In this document: positions 26,916 to 35,640 of the stretch, piece by piece
Position numbering within the stretch: position 1 is the stretch's first letter
Layout: each line of letters starts with the position of its first letter
DNA from: Gammaproteobacteria bacterium
GTDB lineage: Bacteria; Pseudomonadota; Gammaproteobacteria; Arenicellales; Poriferihabitantaceae
Direction: 5' to 3'
Length of the DNA stretch: 46,578 bases
NCBI GenBank assembly: GCA_011523765.1
Contig: WTGA01000092.1
Coordinates: 1 to 46,578, forward strand
The notes under the pieces: generated by a model
Databases searched by the model: none
Told to the model about the DNA's origin: nothing
Seen by the model: the letters and a program-made list of their open reading frames with translations, nothing else
Program-made: the position numbers and the translations under genes

Positions 26916-27631
26916 TGGAACAGTGCAATCATCGCATCCCACGATTCGCTGTCTGCCCGGGCGCTGTATCCAACCGGCAATCCATATTTTTCATTCTTCT
27001 CATCGGCGCCGGGATTGCTGAATCCATGCTGTGCATCTGAATGGACAATCACCTTGTAGTCGGCGCCTGCTGCATCCATTTCCTCCCTGAACCCGGCAAC
27101 ATCACTCATGGTCACCATCGCATCGTCTTCACCGTGGCAAACCAGCAAACTGGCTTTTACAGATCCAGGGGCCGGGGAATGGAACGACCCGAGCGCACCA
27201 TGAAAACTCACCACCGCGTTCAGTTCCAGGCCAATCCTTGCCATGTGAAGCACCATGGCGCCACCGAAACAATAGCCGATTGCCGCGGTCTTGCCTGCAG
27301 CGACCTGATCCTGCTCCAGCATGGCCGCATAACCCGCCTTTAACCGGGTGGTGCCGCTTTCCATGTCTCCAAGCACGGCATTCATCAGCTCTCCTGCCTT
27401 TTCAGGGTTGTCCGCAGTCTCGCCATTGGAATACATGTCCACGGCGAATCCACAATACCCCAGTCGGGCAAGGCGGTCAGCCCGGCCGCGAACATAGTCG
27501 TTCAGCCCCCACCACTCATGGATCACCATGACCCCGGGTCTGGGTCCGTCCACATCCTGGTCCCAGGCCATATAGGCGTGGTGCAAAGCACCATCCACTT
27601 CAAATTCAATGGTTTTATTGGATAGGTTCAT
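26903..27631 (-). CDS. Dienelactone hydrolase family protein
   Basis: 242 residues from ATG 27631, chosen for its CCGGAGAC ribosome site; ATG 27655 is possible. Alpha/beta hydrolase of the dienelactone hydrolase family: the nucleophile elbow is GYCFGGA with Cys as nucleophile, the acid lies in HGEDDAMV and the His in HSDAQHGFSNPG. An EWWGLN block after the first strand is typical. Family members open lactone rings or act as general esterases. No aromatic degradation genes are nearby, so a specific substrate cannot be given. The gene stands alone. Confidence 0.93.
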   Translation of the reverse strand: MNLSNKTIEFEVDGALHHAYMAWDQDVDGPRPGVMVIHEWWGLNDYVRGRADRLARLGYCGFAVDMYSNGETADNPEKAGELMNAVLGDMESGTTRLKAGYAAMLEQDQVAAGKTAAIGYCFGGAMVLHMARIGLELNAVVSFHGALGSFHSPAPGSVKASLLVCHGEDDAMVTMSDVAGFREEMDAAGADYKVIVHSDAQHGFSNPGADEKNEKYGLPVGYSARADSESWDAMIALFQRCF

Positions 27632-27876
27632 TTTTGTGTCTCCGGAATTTTTCATTATAGTATGGTAATGGATTCTGCGCGGGATTGAAGGCCGGTTTGA
27701 CCGAAAACCATTCCAGGCCAGGGTCACGCCCGACCGCTTGCAACACCCGATGCGTCAAGCCACAACCGCCGGAAATACAACCCCGCCCTGCTGGCCGGGC
27801 AACCGGACGGCAAGCACAGATTCTGGGCATGGCACCCGCTCATTCGAAAGCCGCGGACAGAGTGGTCCTGACGCGG

Positions 27877-29607
27877 TCAGTGGTTGATCCGTTGCAGGAT
27901 TGACTGAACCTGTTCCGGGTCAGTGGTTTTCAAAAGCATGTCGACCAGTGGCCTTACCCTGGAGATATCGGTCAGGCGTATTTGCTGCTTCACCGGAAGC
28001 ACGGCGGCGGGGTCCATGCTGAAATCCCTGAGACCCAGCCCCAGCAAAACACGGGTGAAGCCCACGTCGCCCGCCATTTCTCCACACATCGAAACCGGAA
28101 TATTCGCTGCATTCCCGGCATCGATGGTCATTTTGATCAGCCTCAGAACAGAAGGGTGCAACGGGTCATACAGATAGTTGACCTCATCGTCCACCCGGTC
28201 AATCGCCAATGTATACTGGATCAGGTCGTTGGTTCCGATAGACAAAAAATCCAGGCGAGGCGCAAAAAGATCGGCAGCAATGGCCACCGCAGGCACCTCT
28301 ACCACCCCGCCCACCTGCAGGTCAGGATCGAAATCAAAGCTCTGGTACTGCAGTTCCTGCTTGACCTCTTCCAGCAGGAAAAACAGCCGGTCCAGTTCAT
28401 CGACTCTTGAAATCATCGGGATCATCATTTTGACGTTTCCGTGCACAGCGGCCCGGTAAATGGCGCGCAACTGTGGTTTGAACAACCCCAGATCGTGCAG
28501 GCAAAGACGAATGGCACGTCGTCCCATTGCCGGATTGGTGACAATGGCACCGCTTGCCCGACCCCCGTCCACCTGCTTGTCCGAACCGAGATCCAGGGTT
28601 CGGATGATCACCGGTGAGGAGGTCTGTTTTAACACCCGCGCATAGATTCCATATTGCTCTTCTTCATCCGGAAAGTGCTCCCGGTTCATATACATGAACT
28701 CGGTCCGGTAGCAACCTACCCCCGCTGCATTCTGGGATTCGCTCTCCTGGATATCTTCGGGCAGCTCAATATTGGTATTGAGCAACACTTCAACACCGTC
28801 CAGGGTCAACGCACCGGCATTCACCAGCAAATTCAATTCCTGGGTCCTGCGCAGAATTTTCAGCTGGCGCCGGCGATAGGCCTCGAGGGCCACTTCATCC
28901 GGATTGACCAGCACCACCCCGCGCATCCCGTCTATGACAAGAAGATCCCCCGTACGCAAATAACGCACTCCTCCGTGCAATCCGACAATGGCCGGGATTT
29001 TCATGCTGTTTGCAACGATCGCCGTATGGGATACCGGCCCCCCTAGGTTGGTAATAAACGCACTGATCCGGTGCCTTTTGAGTTCAATGGCATCCGCCGG
29101 AGACAAATCGTTGGCAACGATGACCTCTCCTTCATAATTTCCTTCATGCCGGGCAACGAGGCCAACCTGGTCATTCACGAGTTCACCCTGGATACGATCG
29201 ATGACCTGGGCCAGGTCTGCCGATTTGCTGCTCAGGTAAGGGTCGTCTATTTTGTTGAAAGTCCGATGCAGTTTCTCCGCATGCTGCTGTAAAGCTGCTT
29301 CGGCGTTGATTTGTTGCCCATCAATGAGTTCCCGGGACCCCTGGCTCAAGACCGGGTCCTGCAAAATCAGCAAGTGGGCATCCAGAATCGCATGGGCCTC
29401 ACCGATCCCTTCCGCAGGCAATTGCCCTTTGATCGCATTCAGCGCCGCCCCGGCACTGGCGAACGCCTGATCCAGACGGGAAATTTCGTGACTGACCTGC
29501 TTTTGGCTGATTTTGTATTGGGGTATTTCCTGCCCTGGCCGATGGATGATTCTGGCAATGCCGATGGCAATCCCCGCGCCTACGCCGTTACCATGTAATG
29601 TAAACAC
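27877..29607 (-). CDS. ptsI: Phosphoenolpyruvate-protein phosphotransferase (PTS Enzyme I)
   Basis: 576 residues, standard for EI without a GAF domain. It autophosphorylates from PEP and passes phosphate to HPr. The phospho-histidine is His194 in GGPVSHTAIVANSMKIPAIV. The PEP-binding TIM barrel carries GCYRTEFMYMNRE and FLSIGTNDLIQYTLAIDR, with the catalytic Cys in PVSMCGEMAGD. It is 14 bp downstream of HPr in the rapZ-HPr-ptsI order. No sugar-specific EIIBC gene is in view, so with PtsN and RapZ nearby a mainly regulatory PTS is likely. The 245 bp between it and the hydrolase gene contain no gene. Confidence 0.96.
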   Translation of the reverse strand: MFTLHGNGVGAGIAIGIARIIHRPGQEIPQYKISQKQVSHEISRLDQAFASAGAALNAIKGQLPAEGIGEAHAILDAHLLILQDPVLSQGSRELIDGQQINAEAALQQHAEKLHRTFNKIDDPYLSSKSADLAQVIDRIQGELVNDQVGLVARHEGNYEGEVIVANDLSPADAIELKRHRISAFITNLGGPVSHTAIVANSMKIPAIVGLHGGVRYLRTGDLLVIDGMRGVVLVNPDEVALEAYRRRQLKILRRTQELNLLVNAGALTLDGVEVLLNTNIELPEDIQESESQNAAGVGCYRTEFMYMNREHFPDEEEQYGIYARVLKQTSSPVIIRTLDLGSDKQVDGGRASGAIVTNPAMGRRAIRLCLHDLGLFKPQLRAIYRAAVHGNVKMMIPMISRVDELDRLFFLLEEVKQELQYQSFDFDPDLQVGGVVEVPAVAIAADLFAPRLDFLSIGTNDLIQYTLAIDRVDDEVNYLYDPLHPSVLRLIKMTIDAGNAANIPVSMCGEMAGDVGFTRVLLGLGLRDFSMDPAAVLPVKQQIRLTDISRVRPLVDMLLKTTDPEQVQSILQRINH

Positions 29608-29621
29608 GATGATCTCTTTTT

Positions 29622-29894
29622 CTATTCTCCTTCACCAAAACAGTCTTCAAACAGTTTTTCAACCTGCTCTGCCGCAGATTGGGCGTCTTCACCTTCCGCA
29701 ATCAGTGTCAATTCTGTTCCTTGTGTAGCGGCAAGCATCAAGACCCCCATAATGCTCTTGGAGTCCGCGCATTTTTCGTCTTTGTGCAGCCTGATGCTGC
29801 TTTTGAACCCGGTACACATTTTAACCAGACTGGCGGCTGCCCTGGCGTGCAGGCCCAGCTTGTTCGTGATTTTGATTTGTTTTTCCACCCTCAT
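29622..29894 (-). CDS. ptsH: Phosphocarrier protein HPr
   Basis: 90 residues. The phosphorylated His16 is in GLHARAAASLV, and the regulatory Ser region reads SKSIMGVLMLAA (Ser47), so both HPr hallmarks are kept. It carries phosphate from EI to EIIA proteins such as PtsN. Its ATG overlaps the rapZ stop (ATGA). In E. coli the equivalent position is held by the nitrogen-PTS paralogue NPr; here a single HPr next to EI may serve both roles. Confidence 0.95.
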   Translation of the reverse strand: MRVEKQIKITNKLGLHARAAASLVKMCTGFKSSIRLHKDEKCADSKSIMGVLMLAATQGTELTLIAEGEDAQSAAEQVEKLFEDCFGEGE

Positions 29895-30775
29895 TTGAAC
29901 AGCTCCCGGTGCCTGACCTGAACTTTTCTTCCCTGCTTTGAAAACAGTGTGCGCAGTTGCTCACTGATAAACACCGACCGGTGCTGGCCGCCGGTACATC
30001 CAATGGCCACGGTAATGTAGCTTCGGTTCTCATCGGCAAATCCGGGCAACCATCTGCTCAGGAAATTGAAAATTCCGGTGGTCATGGCGCGCACTTCCGG
30101 CTTATCCCTGAAAAACTCCTGGACGGACCGGTCCAGTCCCGTCAGGGGTGCCAGGTCCTCCTGCCAGTATGGATTGGGCAGGCATCGAACGTCGAAAACA
30201 AAATCCGCCTCCCTGGGGGTTCCGTTCTTGAATCCAAACGATTCGATCAGGAACAATGGACCGGCAGCGAGTCCTCCTCCGGCAAAATCACGGATCAGTC
30301 CACGCAGTTCGTGTGGCGTTGTATCCGTGGTATCGATAACTTTTTCTGCCTGATGATACAATGGCCGCAATAGTGCCCACTCTTGCCGTATCCCTTCGAT
30401 GAGTGATGTCTGGGTGTCCGTCAGGGGATGTTTTCGGCGTGTCTCGCTATACCGGTGAACCAGCTTTTGTTCTTCCGCCTGTAAAAACAGAATCCGGTAC
30501 CGGGTTCCCTGGTTTTCCAGCGCAGAAAGGTTGGCTTCCAGTTCCGACAAAAAATGACGGTTCCGCGAATCGATGCTCACCGCCGCATTCCGCAAGAAAT
30601 CGGCAGTGAAAAAATCCAGGTTCTGCTGCAGCTTTGCCGCAAACTCCAACACCAGCACCGCGGGCAGATTATCGATACAATAGTAGCCGATATCCTCAAG
30701 GGACCGCAGTGCGACACTCTTACCAGAGCCGGACAGGCCACTGATAATAATCATGTCTGTGTCTTTAGTTTCCAT
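29891..30775 (-). CDS. rapZ: RNase adapter protein RapZ (YvcJ family)
   Basis: 294 residues. The N-terminal P-loop is SGLSGSGKSVALRSLED; the C-terminal RNA-binding domain ends with GCTGGQHRSVFISEQL. In E. coli RapZ directs RNase E to the small RNA GlmZ and so controls glucosamine-6-phosphate synthase; in other bacteria its role is less clear. ATG 30775 with an upstream GGATGGGAT is used; an ATG at 30754 would start at the family consensus MIIISGLSGS. It heads a rapZ-HPr-ptsI unit. Confidence 0.95.
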   Translation of the reverse strand: METKDTDMIIISGLSGSGKSVALRSLEDIGYYCIDNLPAVLVLEFAAKLQQNLDFFTADFLRNAAVSIDSRNRHFLSELEANLSALENQGTRYRILFLQAEEQKLVHRYSETRRKHPLTDTQTSLIEGIRQEWALLRPLYHQAEKVIDTTDTTPHELRGLIRDFAGGGLAAGPLFLIESFGFKNGTPREADFVFDVRCLPNPYWQEDLAPLTGLDRSVQEFFRDKPEVRAMTTGIFNFLSRWLPGFADENRSYITVAIGCTGGQHRSVFISEQLRTLFSKQGRKVQVRHRELFK

Positions 30776-31137
30776 TTATCCCATCCATTTTACTCATTTT
30801 TCCCTGGTGGCGTTTGTATAAATCCTCTTTTCATCGCGTTGCGGCACAGGGGGGCCCCGGAGAACCGGCCCATCCGAATCGGGGATACCGTGCCATGGTC
30901 CGGGATTGAATCCAACGGAGGGAGGCACTTGCGCGGTTCGCAGGTTCGTTTCCTTCCAGCCGGTGCGTGTCACCGGGCAACTCCGGAGGGGGAGGGGCCC
31001 GGTGAATCGGCGAATCCGAGCAGCACGACCCGCTGCTGCTATGGCCTGCAGGCCTCTTTCATCCTGGAATCAGCCGATGCAAAACCCTGTCCCGGGCACC
31101 GTTTCGCTCCGGCGTCCGCACATTCACCGCCTCCGCA
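30776..31137. other. Gene-free interval between ptsN and rapZ
   Basis: About 360 bp on the path from ptsN to rapZ, genes that are adjacent in E. coli. It is GC-rich and holds overlapping open frames that resemble nothing known. It probably has the rapZ promoter. Confidence 0.5.
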
Positions 31138-31608
31138 TCAGGGCGTGGAGGGAGCGGAAAAAAGATCGTACAACTCCTTGTTGGTACGGGTGGCCTTGAC
31201 GGCAACGACAAAACGGTCATCCTCAAATCGGGTCACCAGACTTGCCAGCAGGTTGAGGTGCAATTCACTGGCTTCGATCGGCACCAGCAAACAAACAACG
31301 AGCCAGACGGGCACTCCATCTGCTGCATCATAGTCGATGGGATCTTTCAGAGAAACGATTGCCATAATCGGGTCGACCAACCCGTCAAGCCTCCCATGGG
31401 GCACTGCAATGCCTTGGCCAAGAGCAGTGCAACCGAGTCGCTCGCGGTCGTGAAGCGTGGTAAATATCTCTTCCTGGTCAATGGTCCTGTCCTGGCCCAG
31501 TTTGACCCCTGAAATGAGTGCCGACAGGTATTCGAACAGGCGCTTGCGACTGGTGATCTCCCGTTCAGCGACGACCAGTTCTGGCCGCAAAAAATCGATG
31601 CCTGCCAT
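31138..31608 (-). CDS. ptsN: PTS IIA-like nitrogen regulatory protein PtsN
   Basis: 156 residues from ATG 31608. The phospho-His is at 71 in GIAVPHGRLDGL, matching His73 of E. coli EIIA-Ntr, which favours this start. An upstream GTG at 31677 forms a 4-bp overlap (GTGA) with the hpf stop and would add 23 residues. PtsN receives phosphate from HPr/NPr and regulates potassium uptake and other processes. It is directly downstream of hpf, as in many gammaproteobacteria. Confidence 0.94.
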   Translation of the reverse strand: MAGIDFLRPELVVAEREITSRKRLFEYLSALISGVKLGQDRTIDQEEIFTTLHDRERLGCTALGQGIAVPHGRLDGLVDPIMAIVSLKDPIDYDAADGVPVWLVVCLLVPIEASELHLNLLASLVTRFEDDRFVVAVKATRTNKELYDLFSAPSTP

Positions 31609-31673
31609 CGGGGGTTGTATTTTCGGGGGGATGCGGATAGGGGATTGCAACGACGCTTGATACACGCCGCCCG

Positions 31674-31997
31674 TCACCCGGGGAAGTGTTTTATCGACTC
31701 TTCATTGCGGTGATGAGAGGTCATTTTTTCCTTGTGCTTGATGACTTGCCTGTCAAGTTTGTGGGCCATTGAATCAATGGCAGTGTACATATCTTCCGCC
31801 GTACTGGAAGCATGGATCATCGCACCTTTGGTATTCACCGTTGCTTCCGCAATATGGCGGGTTTTTTCTACGTGCAGCACGACGTTGGTATTGGTGACAT
31901 GATCGAAATACCGGGTAATTTTTTCTACTTTTTCTGAAACATGGTTGTGCAGGGATCGGGTGATCTCCATGTGTTGCCCAGTGATTGAAATTTGCAT
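31674..31997 (-). CDS. hpf: Ribosome hibernation promoting factor
   Basis: 107 residues from ATG 31997, preceded by CTTGGAG. Short HPF type (no C-terminal dimerisation domain). The family pattern is clear: MQISITGQHMEITRSLHNHV, then KGAMIHASSTAEDMYTAIDSMAHKL. It binds idle 30S subunits and promotes formation of 100S dimers in stationary phase. The short C-terminal extension is longer than that of E. coli HPF. An open frame upstream to 32156 is not conserved. Confidence 0.95.
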   Translation of the reverse strand: MQISITGQHMEITRSLHNHVSEKVEKITRYFDHVTNTNVVLHVEKTRHIAEATVNTKGAMIHASSTAEDMYTAIDSMAHKLDRQVIKHKEKMTSHHRNEESIKHFPG

Positions 31998-32526
31998 AAA
32001 ACGTACTCCAAGGAAAGTGTTATAAAAAAGAATCAGAAAACTCGAAAAGCCGGCCTCAATGGCGGGTTGTGAAAGATCGTCTCCTTTCCGGATGTTGATT
32101 GGATTGAGCATGAAACCGTTGTGCTTGTCAGTATTTTGCCACAGACTTTCCATCACCTTGAGCTTTGGCCGACCATTGATATCCTGTCCTGCATTGGGTC
32201 CTGCCCAAACTCACAACAGGAGACCGCGACAAGGCCTTCTTCGCCCACTGCTTTCCCCGGAAAACCGGAAAACCCGGGTGCGGCGCCGGTTTCGTGAACA
32301 GGTTGGATGGGGATGCCTGGGCCAGTGCAAGGTAGCGATAACAGCCTGTCCTGCTGCAGAAATTGCGGCATCATTGCTCCTGGCTTTGTGCTGGGACTAA
32401 CAATGGATTCATCGAGCTCTCAATTCACCAAACCCGCATGCGGTTTCTGGGGAATAGTTTACCCGAAAAAGTCCTGGCATTTTTGTGTGTTATACTTTCA
32501 GGCTTTAGAATCACGGGTTGCAAAAT
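31998..32526. other. Gap between hpf and lptB; rpoN absent
   Basis: About 530 bp where gammaproteobacteria normally have the 1.4-kb rpoN gene. No frame here shows sigma-54 motifs (glutamine-rich N-terminus or the RpoN box ARRTVTKYRE). It contains the hpf promoter presumably; nothing else can be assigned. Confidence 0.7.
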
Positions 32527-33252
32527 TCACATGTTGAAATCATGCCCCAGATAGACTTCCCGCGCCCTTTCATCCTGCATAATCGTTCCGGGTTCTCCTG
32601 AAACCAGGACTTCCCCCTTGTGCAGAATATAGGCACGATTACAGATCCTCAGCGTTTCCCGGACATTGTGGTCGGTAATGAGCACACCAATTCCCCGGCT
32701 TCTCAGTATCTCAATGATATGCCGGATATCGCGGACCGCGATGGGATCAATGCCGGCGAACGGCTCATCCAGTAATATGAATGAGGGTTCAAGGGCCAAG
32801 GCCCGGGCAATTTCCACACGACGTTTTTCCCCCCCTGACAACTGAATTGTCTGCTTGTCCTTGAGGTTGCGAATACCCAGTTCCCCGAGCAACCGGTCAC
32901 AGATTTGATTTTGAACCGACCTCCCGTGTTTTCCGGTGGCTTCCAGCACAGCAAGAATATTCTGCTCAGCGGTCAGTTTTCGAAAAACCGAGTGCTCCTG
33001 GGGCAGATAGCCGATTCCTTTCCTCGCCCGCTCATGCATCGGCAAACCGGTAATGTCTTCCTGGTCAAGAAATATCACGCCCTGGTCGCTGCGAACCAGT
33101 CCGATCATCATGTCAAAACAGGTGGTTTTCCCCGCACCGTTGGCACCCAGCAATCCGACTATTTCCTTGCTGGCAACAACCACATCCACATTGTTGACGA
33201 TGGTGGTTTTCCGGTAGCGCTTGAACAGCCCCTTGGCAGACAGTACTCTCAT
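32527..33252 (-). CDS. lptB: LPS export ABC transporter ATP-binding protein LptB
   Basis: 241 residues. Walker A GANGAGKTTCFDMM, signature LSGGEKRRVEIARAL, Walker B FILLDEPFAGID and the LptB-specific GIGYLPQEHSVFRKLT are all present. It powers LptB2FG, which extracts lipopolysaccharide from the inner membrane and drives it along LptC and LptA. It follows lptA by 26 bp in the kdsD-lptC-lptA-lptB operon. Confidence 0.97.
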   Translation of the reverse strand: MRVLSAKGLFKRYRKTTIVNNVDVVVASKEIVGLLGANGAGKTTCFDMMIGLVRSDQGVIFLDQEDITGLPMHERARKGIGYLPQEHSVFRKLTAEQNILAVLEATGKHGRSVQNQICDRLLGELGIRNLKDKQTIQLSGGEKRRVEIARALALEPSFILLDEPFAGIDPIAVRDIRHIIEILRSRGIGVLITDHNVRETLRICNRAYILHKGEVLVSGEPGTIMQDERAREVYLGHDFNM

Positions 33253-33278
33253 GATGATCGGGTTTTCCGGCAGAGAAG

Positions 33279-33863
33279 TTATTCAGTGGACCCGACCGGC
33301 ATTTCCCCTTCTCCTGGTTCGGTTTTCTTCTTTCGCGGTTGTATTACGATCCCCGGCCTGCTGCTTTGATCGGGGATTCCACCAGCGGGATTTGCGGTTC
33401 CCCGCCGACCGGGTGACCCCCCGCCTCCTACACTGGCTTTTTCGGTGACCATATCATAGGTGATCGTCTTGCCCGTCATGGTCATTTCACCCTGAACGAT
33501 TTTTGCCTGTGAATCCAGCGTGACCACTTGTTCCACCTGGTCCATCGTGATTTTGGCTGCCGTGCCCACCACTTCGTCCGCATGTCCTTCGGGCAACTGT
33601 TCGTATCTGCCGGGACTCCCCAGACAGATTGCCTTGTCAATCTCGTCATTTTCGCCCATGTGAGTCGTCAATTCATCGCAGTTCAGGCGCAGGCTGCCCT
33701 GGACAAACTCCACATTCCCGCGGTAGACCCGTATCCCGGCAGAAAAATCCATTTCAAATTCATCTGCATACAGGGTGGCGGGTTGTTCTGTATCGTTTTG
33801 CAGCGAGTGGGCAGACGGAATCAAACCTCCCAACAAAAGCACGGCCAGCGTCTTTTTCAACAT
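33279..33863 (-). CDS. lptA: Periplasmic LPS transport protein LptA
   Basis: 194 residues. A signal peptide (about 1-20, ending AHS) is followed by the OstA/LptA beta-jellyroll domain, seen in LYADEFEMDF, YRGNVEFVQGSLRL and KITMDQVEQVVTL. LptA monomers bridge the periplasm and carry LPS from LptC to LptD. After residue 150 the tail is Gly/Pro/Lys-rich and not part of the domain. The ATG is 2 bp from the lptC stop. Confidence 0.93.
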   Translation of the reverse strand: MLKKTLAVLLLGGLIPSAHSLQNDTEQPATLYADEFEMDFSAGIRVYRGNVEFVQGSLRLNCDELTTHMGENDEIDKAICLGSPGRYEQLPEGHADEVVGTAAKITMDQVEQVVTLDSQAKIVQGEMTMTGKTITYDMVTEKASVGGGGSPGRRGTANPAGGIPDQSSRPGIVIQPRKKKTEPGEGEMPVGSTE

Positions 33864-33865
33864 TT

Positions 33866-34303
33866 TCAGCCTCTGTTTTCTTTGAGGTGAATGGTCATCG
33901 TTTTGCCAATGGCCAATAGTTCAGGGTTGCCGGACCCGCCCTGCAAGACCCGCACATTCCCGTCCAGCAGTACCGTTGAACGGTTATTGTACAACCACCC
34001 TGAATCGGCATAAACATGCCGCAAGCCGGTCGCAAGGTTGTACTGGATGATATGGGGGTTGTCCAGCAAAGCCCGGTCACCTTCCGGATAATGGACCAGC
34101 CGGTCTGCCATGACCTGGTATTTCTTCCCGGTCTTGTCCAGTCCCGTCGAAACAAAATTGTTGATGTAGTAGTCGGGGTCATCCTTCTCCATCACGGCAC
34201 TCTTCCCGTCGCCGTACCGCAACACCTCAAACTGCAACCAGGCCGTAAGGGCCGCGAGGACCAGGAAGAAGAGCCCGATTGCGATATTGTCCTTGTTGAC
34301 CAT
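33866..34303 (-). CDS. lptC: LPS export protein LptC, short form
   Basis: 145 residues, about 45 shorter than E. coli LptC. One N-terminal membrane anchor (about 6-24) is followed by the LptC domain: YYINNFVSTGLDKTGK, then HYPEGDRALLDNP and NNRSTVLLDGNVRVLQ. The sequence stops at KTMTIHLKENRG, where other members continue with further beta-strands, and lptA begins at once. This may be a natural short form or a truncation. It lies 17 bp downstream of kdsD; kdsC is not between them. Confidence 0.9.
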   Translation of the reverse strand: MVNKDNIAIGLFFLVLAALTAWLQFEVLRYGDGKSAVMEKDDPDYYINNFVSTGLDKTGKKYQVMADRLVHYPEGDRALLDNPHIIQYNLATGLRHVYADSGWLYNNRSTVLLDGNVRVLQGGSGNPELLAIGKTMTIHLKENRG

Positions 34304-34320
34304 CGGCCGGCTTGCGATGA

Positions 34321-35334
34321 CTAAATCACCCCTGCCCGCAGCAGATCATGGGTATTCAGGGCTCCCACAACCTTTTGGTTTTCATCCACAACAAAAATGC
34401 TGTTAATGGCATGGGGGCCATGCTGTGCATGGTCCCGCATTGTCCGCACAATTTCCTCTGCCAGGGTATCGGGATGAATGGTATAGGGATGGGTATTCAT
34501 GAGGTCGCTCGCCCTGCTTTGGTAGATGTCGACCTTGTCGCCAAGAGCCCTGCGCAGGTCTCCATCGGTAAACATTCCCAGCAGGTTCCGGTTCTGATTC
34601 ACCACTCCGACCATCCCCAGCGATTTGGATGTCATTTCCAGCAGCAGGGCAGACATGGTTGCATCTTCACTGACCAGCGGCAAACCCGCTCCGGTATGCA
34701 TCAAATCACTCGCGTACAGCAACAGTCGTTTACCCAGCATGCCACCTGGATGCGTTCTGGCAAAATCCTGTGCAGTGAACCCCCGCATACGCTGGACCAC
34801 TACCGCCAGTGCATCGCCCATCACCAGGGTCGCTGTGGTACTGGCCGTGGGCGCAAGATTGTTCGGACACGCTTCCTGGTCCACACTCACGTCAATGCAG
34901 GCATCCGATTGCCCGGCGAGACTGGACCCGGTATTGCCGGTCATGGTAATGAGGCCGATGCCAATCCGCTTGACGATGGGTAAAATCGTGATGACCTCCG
35001 CGGTTTCACCGGAGTTTGAAATCGCGATGACCAGGTCTTCAGTCGTGATCATTCCAAGGTCCCCGTGGCTGGCTTCTCCGGGATGCACAAAAAATGCGGG
35101 TGTTCCGGTGCTGGCCAGGGTAGAGGCGATTTTTCCGCCGATGTGCCCGGATTTGCCCATGCCCGTTACCACCACTCTGCCCTTGCACTCAAGAATCATT
35201 TTACAGGCTCTGTCGAAATTGTCGTCCAGTTGACCAGACAATGCCGACACAGCGGATGCCTCAATCTGGATGACAGATTGTGCATGCTGTCTCGCGTCAG
35301 TGATGGAGTGGATATCTGTCATGATTTGGGTCAT
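34321..35334 (-). CDS. kdsD: D-arabinose 5-phosphate isomerase
   Basis: 337 residues from ATG 35334, or 333 from ATG 35322. The N-terminal SIS domain holds TGMGKSGHIGGKIASTLAST and AISNSGETAEV; two CBS domains follow (SDLMHTG... and SDLMNTH...), as in E. coli KdsD. It converts ribulose 5-phosphate to arabinose 5-phosphate, the first step to Kdo for lipopolysaccharide. A long upstream frame to 35751 has unrelated sequence and is not part of the protein. It heads the lptC-lptA-lptB operon. Confidence 0.95.
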   Translation of the reverse strand: MTQIMTDIHSITDARQHAQSVIQIEASAVSALSGQLDDNFDRACKMILECKGRVVVTGMGKSGHIGGKIASTLASTGTPAFFVHPGEASHGDLGMITTEDLVIAISNSGETAEVITILPIVKRIGIGLITMTGNTGSSLAGQSDACIDVSVDQEACPNNLAPTASTTATLVMGDALAVVVQRMRGFTAQDFARTHPGGMLGKRLLLYASDLMHTGAGLPLVSEDATMSALLLEMTSKSLGMVGVVNQNRNLLGMFTDGDLRRALGDKVDIYQSRASDLMNTHPYTIHPDTLAEEIVRTMRDHAQHGPHAINSIFVVDENQKVVGALNTHDLLRAGVI

Positions 35335-35343
35335 CGGCCGTAC

Positions 35344-35352
35344 AGTATAACA
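35344..35352 (-). promoter_or_regulatory. Possible extended -10 promoter for kdsD operon
   Basis: On the minus strand TGTTATACT fits an extended -10 box. A transcript from it would start near 35337, making ATG 35334 almost leaderless and favouring ATG 35322 as the true start. No clear -35 box is seen. Confidence 0.35.
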
Positions 35353-35640
35353 AATCGGATGGCGATGGAACTTCCCGGTCTTGCCCCACGGGCAAGGCCG
35401 CGCAGAACCCGCGGGTGGGAACCGGACGGGGGGAATGTCCTGCTGTCGCCGGAATGGCAATCGGTCCATTTTGGGGCCAATGGCCATGCTGTGCCGACAA
35501 TCGCCTGTACCCCGATAATACGCAATAATATCGCGACAGTGCTGTACAGGATTTTTATTCCATTTATCATACGGCACTGGCGCTTTACCGGGCAGCGGGT
35601 ATTCCGGCTCGACAACAGCACAAGACATTTGAGGTGACGA

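Noticed and set aside
30554-31333. A 259-residue plus-strand open frame across rapZ and ptsN
   Set aside because: It overlaps both well-supported minus-strand genes and resembles nothing; a shadow frame.
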